Of a DNA stretch of 64,000 nucleotides, positions 62,384 through 64,000 are shown piece by piece. The DNA lies in NCBI RefSeq assembly GCF_030817055.1, contig NZ_JAUSYV010000001.1, positions 1,574,001 through 1,638,000 of the forward strand, given 5' to 3'. How positions within the stretch are numbered: position 1 is the first letter of the stretch; each line of letters begins with the position of its first letter. This DNA comes from Bacillus sp. V2I10. Its GTDB lineage: Bacteria; Bacillota; Bacilli; Bacillales; Bacillaceae. A program made the translations under genes and the position numbers. The notes beneath the pieces are model-generated. The model made no database searches. It worked only from the letters and a program-made list of their open reading frames with translations, and was not told the DNA's origin.

Positions 62384-63354
62384 GAGAACTGGAGTTTGAA
62401 AAACCTATAACAGAGTTAAGAGGAAAAATTTCAGAGCTTAAAGAGTTTACAAAAAATACCGATGTAGACCTTTCAGCTGAGATTATGAAGCTTGAGGGCC
62501 GTCTTGAAAAGCTTGAAAAAGATATTTATACCAATTTGCAGCCTTGGGATCGAGTGCAAATTGCAAGACATCCTAACCGCCCGACAACTTTGGATTATAT
62601 TGAAAAACTTTTTACGAATTTCTTTGAAATTCATGGTGATCGCTATTACGGCGACGATGAAGCTATTGTAGGGGGCATCGCAAAATACGACGGGCTTCCT
62701 GTAACGGTAATAGGCCATCAGCGCGGCAAGGATACGAAAGAGAATATTCGCCGGAACTTCGGAATGCCTCATCCGGAAGGCTACCGCAAAGCTTTGCGGT
62801 TAATGCATCAGGCTGAAAAATTCAACCGTCCGATTATCTGCTTTATTGATACAAAAGGGGCTTATCCCGGTAAGGCAGCAGAAGAACGGGGCCAGAGCGA
62901 AGCCATCGCCAAAAACTTATTTGAAATGGCTGGATTATCTGTTCCGGTTATCTGTATTGTAATTGGGGAAGGCGGCAGCGGCGGTGCGCTGGCGCTGGGA
63001 GTCGGAAATCATATTCATATGCTTGAGAACTCCACTTACTCTGTTATATCGCCAGAAGGAGCAGCTGCGCTTTTATGGAAGGATGCAGGGCTGGCAAAAA
63101 AAGCCGCAGAAACAATGAAAATCACAGCACCTGATCTGAAGAAGCTGGGCGTCATCGATCATATTATCAATGAAGTCAAAGGCGGCGCACACAGGGATGT
63201 ATCTGAACAGGCAAAAAATATTGATAAAGTCATTCATGCTTCCCTTAAAGAGTTGTTAAAGCTGGATGGACCTCAATTAGTTCAGCATCGTTATGAAAAG
63301 TTTAAAAGAATCGGTCAAGTTTCGTTTGCAGGAGAAATACTTGGGGTAAAATAG
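62377..63354 (+). CDS. accA: Acetyl-CoA carboxylase carboxyltransferase subunit alpha
   Basis: 325 aa. N-terminal helical segment, then CoA/biotin-site motifs FIDTKGAYPGKAAEERGQ, IGEGGSGGALALGVG and SVISPEGAAALLWKD. Partner of AccD and translationally coupled to it by the 7-nt overlap. Confidence 0.97.
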   Translation: MVGELEFEKPITELRGKISELKEFTKNTDVDLSAEIMKLEGRLEKLEKDIYTNLQPWDRVQIARHPNRPTTLDYIEKLFTNFFEIHGDRYYGDDEAIVGGIAKYDGLPVTVIGHQRGKDTKENIRRNFGMPHPEGYRKALRLMHQAEKFNRPIICFIDTKGAYPGKAAEERGQSEAIAKNLFEMAGLSVPVICIVIGEGGSGGALALGVGNHIHMLENSTYSVISPEGAAALLWKDAGLAKKAAETMKITAPDLKKLGVIDHIINEVKGGAHRDVSEQAKNIDKVIHASLKELLKLDGPQLVQHRYEKFKRIGQVSFAGEILGVK

Positions 63355-63657
63355 ATTAACGTGTAGCCTTCGAACCAGGAAGGCAGCACGTTTCTTTTTT
63401 TAAGGGAATATGCCTAGTAAATGATGGTAATCGCAGACCCTTGAACTAATGAGATTTTTCGACAAATCTAAAAGGAAGCGTTTACTTTATTTAATTTTCA
63501 AAGATTCTCTGAAAACCCCTCAAAACAAGAGGTTTTATTGTATAATGAGAAAGGTTTAAATGTAACGTGAAAATTCGACATTTGTCGTTTCTTGTCTATT
63601 GTGTTGCCCATTTCTTCATGTTATTTTAATATCACATACTACTTTGGGGTGAGAAAA
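63355..63657 (+). other. accA-pfkA intergenic region
   Basis: A terminator-like stem (GCCTTC/GAAGGC inside CGTG/CACG) with TTTCTTTTTTT at 63360-63402, a weak cre-like GGAAGCGTTTACTT at 63472, a small hairpin CCCTC/GAGG at 63516-63532 and TATAAT at 63541. No gene seen. Confidence 0.5.
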
Positions 63658-64000
63658 ATGAAAAAAATCGGCGTATTAACTAGTGGAGGAGATTCGCCTG
63701 GTATGAACGCGGCCGTGCGCGCTGTTGTGCGTAAAGCGATCTATCATGATGTAGAAGTGTACGGAATTTATCACGGTTATTCTGGATTAATTGCTGGACA
63801 TATCGAAAAGCTTGAGCTTGGATCTGTAGGAGATATTATCCACCGCGGGGGTACAAAGCTCTATACAGCACGCTGTCCTGAATTTAGAACAGTTGAGGGA
63901 CAATTAAAAGGAATCGAGCAATTAAAGAAACATGGAATAGAAGGCTTAGTTGTCATCGGCGGAGACGGTTCTTATATGGGAGCTAAAAAGCTGACTGAAC
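63658..64000 (+). CDS. pfkA: 6-phosphofructokinase, N-terminal part
   Basis: 114 codons to the window edge, open at the 3' side. MKKIGVLTSGGDSPGMNAAV is the ATP-binding glycine loop, then YHGYSGLIAG, HRGGTKLYTARCPEF and LVVIGGDGSYMGAKKL with the GGDGS motif. It phosphorylates fructose 6-phosphate in glycolysis. TTGGGGTGAG lies before the ATG. The accDA-pfkA order is standard for bacilli. Confidence 0.96.
   Translation, partial: MKKIGVLTSGGDSPGMNAAVRAVVRKAIYHDVEVYGIYHGYSGLIAGHIEKLELGSVGDIIHRGGTKLYTARCPEFRTVEGQLKGIEQLKKHGIEGLVVIGGDGSYMGAKKLTE

Noticed and set aside
63472..63485. cre site upstream of pfkA (GGAAGCGTTTACTT)
   Set aside because: At least two mismatches to the consensus and far from the TATAAT; not strong enough to list as a feature.

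Overview
The window is a chromosomal segment of a low-GC, endospore-forming member of the Bacillaceae (Bacillus sensu lato). The evidence is spore genes (an alpha/beta SASP, gerW/ytfJ, ytrH-ytrI), strong AGGAGG ribosome sites, frequent TTG/GTG starts, and a gene order that closely follows the B. subtilis rpsD-ytrP-ytsP-yttP-hisJ-ezrA-braB-nifZ-thiI-sspA-ytcI-ytcJ-nadF-sppA-yteJ-ytfI-ytfJ-tpx-ytxK-ackA-moaB-argGH-ytkK-ytkL-ytoI-ytpI-nrnA-ytrI-ytrH-dnaE-ytsJ-accDA-pfkA region. This order is recalled from family knowledge, not searched.

Layout. 1-3.7 kb: end of a YhfX-like PLP protein, a YhfW-like metalloenzyme, a secreted serine hydrolase and a PHP phosphatase. 3.7-4.5 kb: small decayed fragments. 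4.5-20.6 kb: rpsD with an S4-type leader, the diguanylate cyclase dgcP, methionine gamma-lyase under a cre site, fRMsr, refZ, hisJ, ezrA, brnQ, the cysteine desulfurase/thiI pair, sspA, an acyl-CoA synthetase and an amidohydrolase. 20.6-21.06 kb: a 21-bp periodic repeat beside a long palindromic element. 21.06-34.7 kb: nadF, sppA-yteJ-ytfI-gerW, tpx, ytxK, ackA, an NhaC-type antiporter behind an unusual RBS-covering hairpin, ecsC-moaB and argGH behind ARG boxes. 34.7-36.1 kb: a decayed stretch, then twelve copies of a 51-52-bp tandem repeat, then a second copy of the long palindromic element. 36.2-38.2 kb: ytkK-like SDR and ald.

The stretch of about 12 kb from 38.3 to 50.4 kb is an accessory island that separates ald from ytkL. 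It holds a dead integrase fragment, a DUF3231 protein, a group II intron that interrupts a dispersed repeat, a LysR/flavin-reductase pair, two broken DUF421 genes, a methyltransferase and a TetR/MFS pair. A similar double TGACCACATT motif lies near each end.

50.5-64 kb returns to core synteny: ytkL, ytoI, ytpI, nrnA, ytrI-ytrH, dnaE, a malic enzyme with a GntR regulator and a matching TGGTCAGACCA operator, accD-accA and the start of pfkA. Five copies of one dispersed GC-rich repeat are scattered in the window; one forms the C-terminal codons of the GntR regulator.

The most notable observations are the two tandem-array plus palindrome loci, the intron whose flanks rejoin to a known island repeat, the hairpin over the antiporter RBS, and the self-consistent operator of the malic enzyme operon. 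No clearly new defence or biosynthetic system was found.
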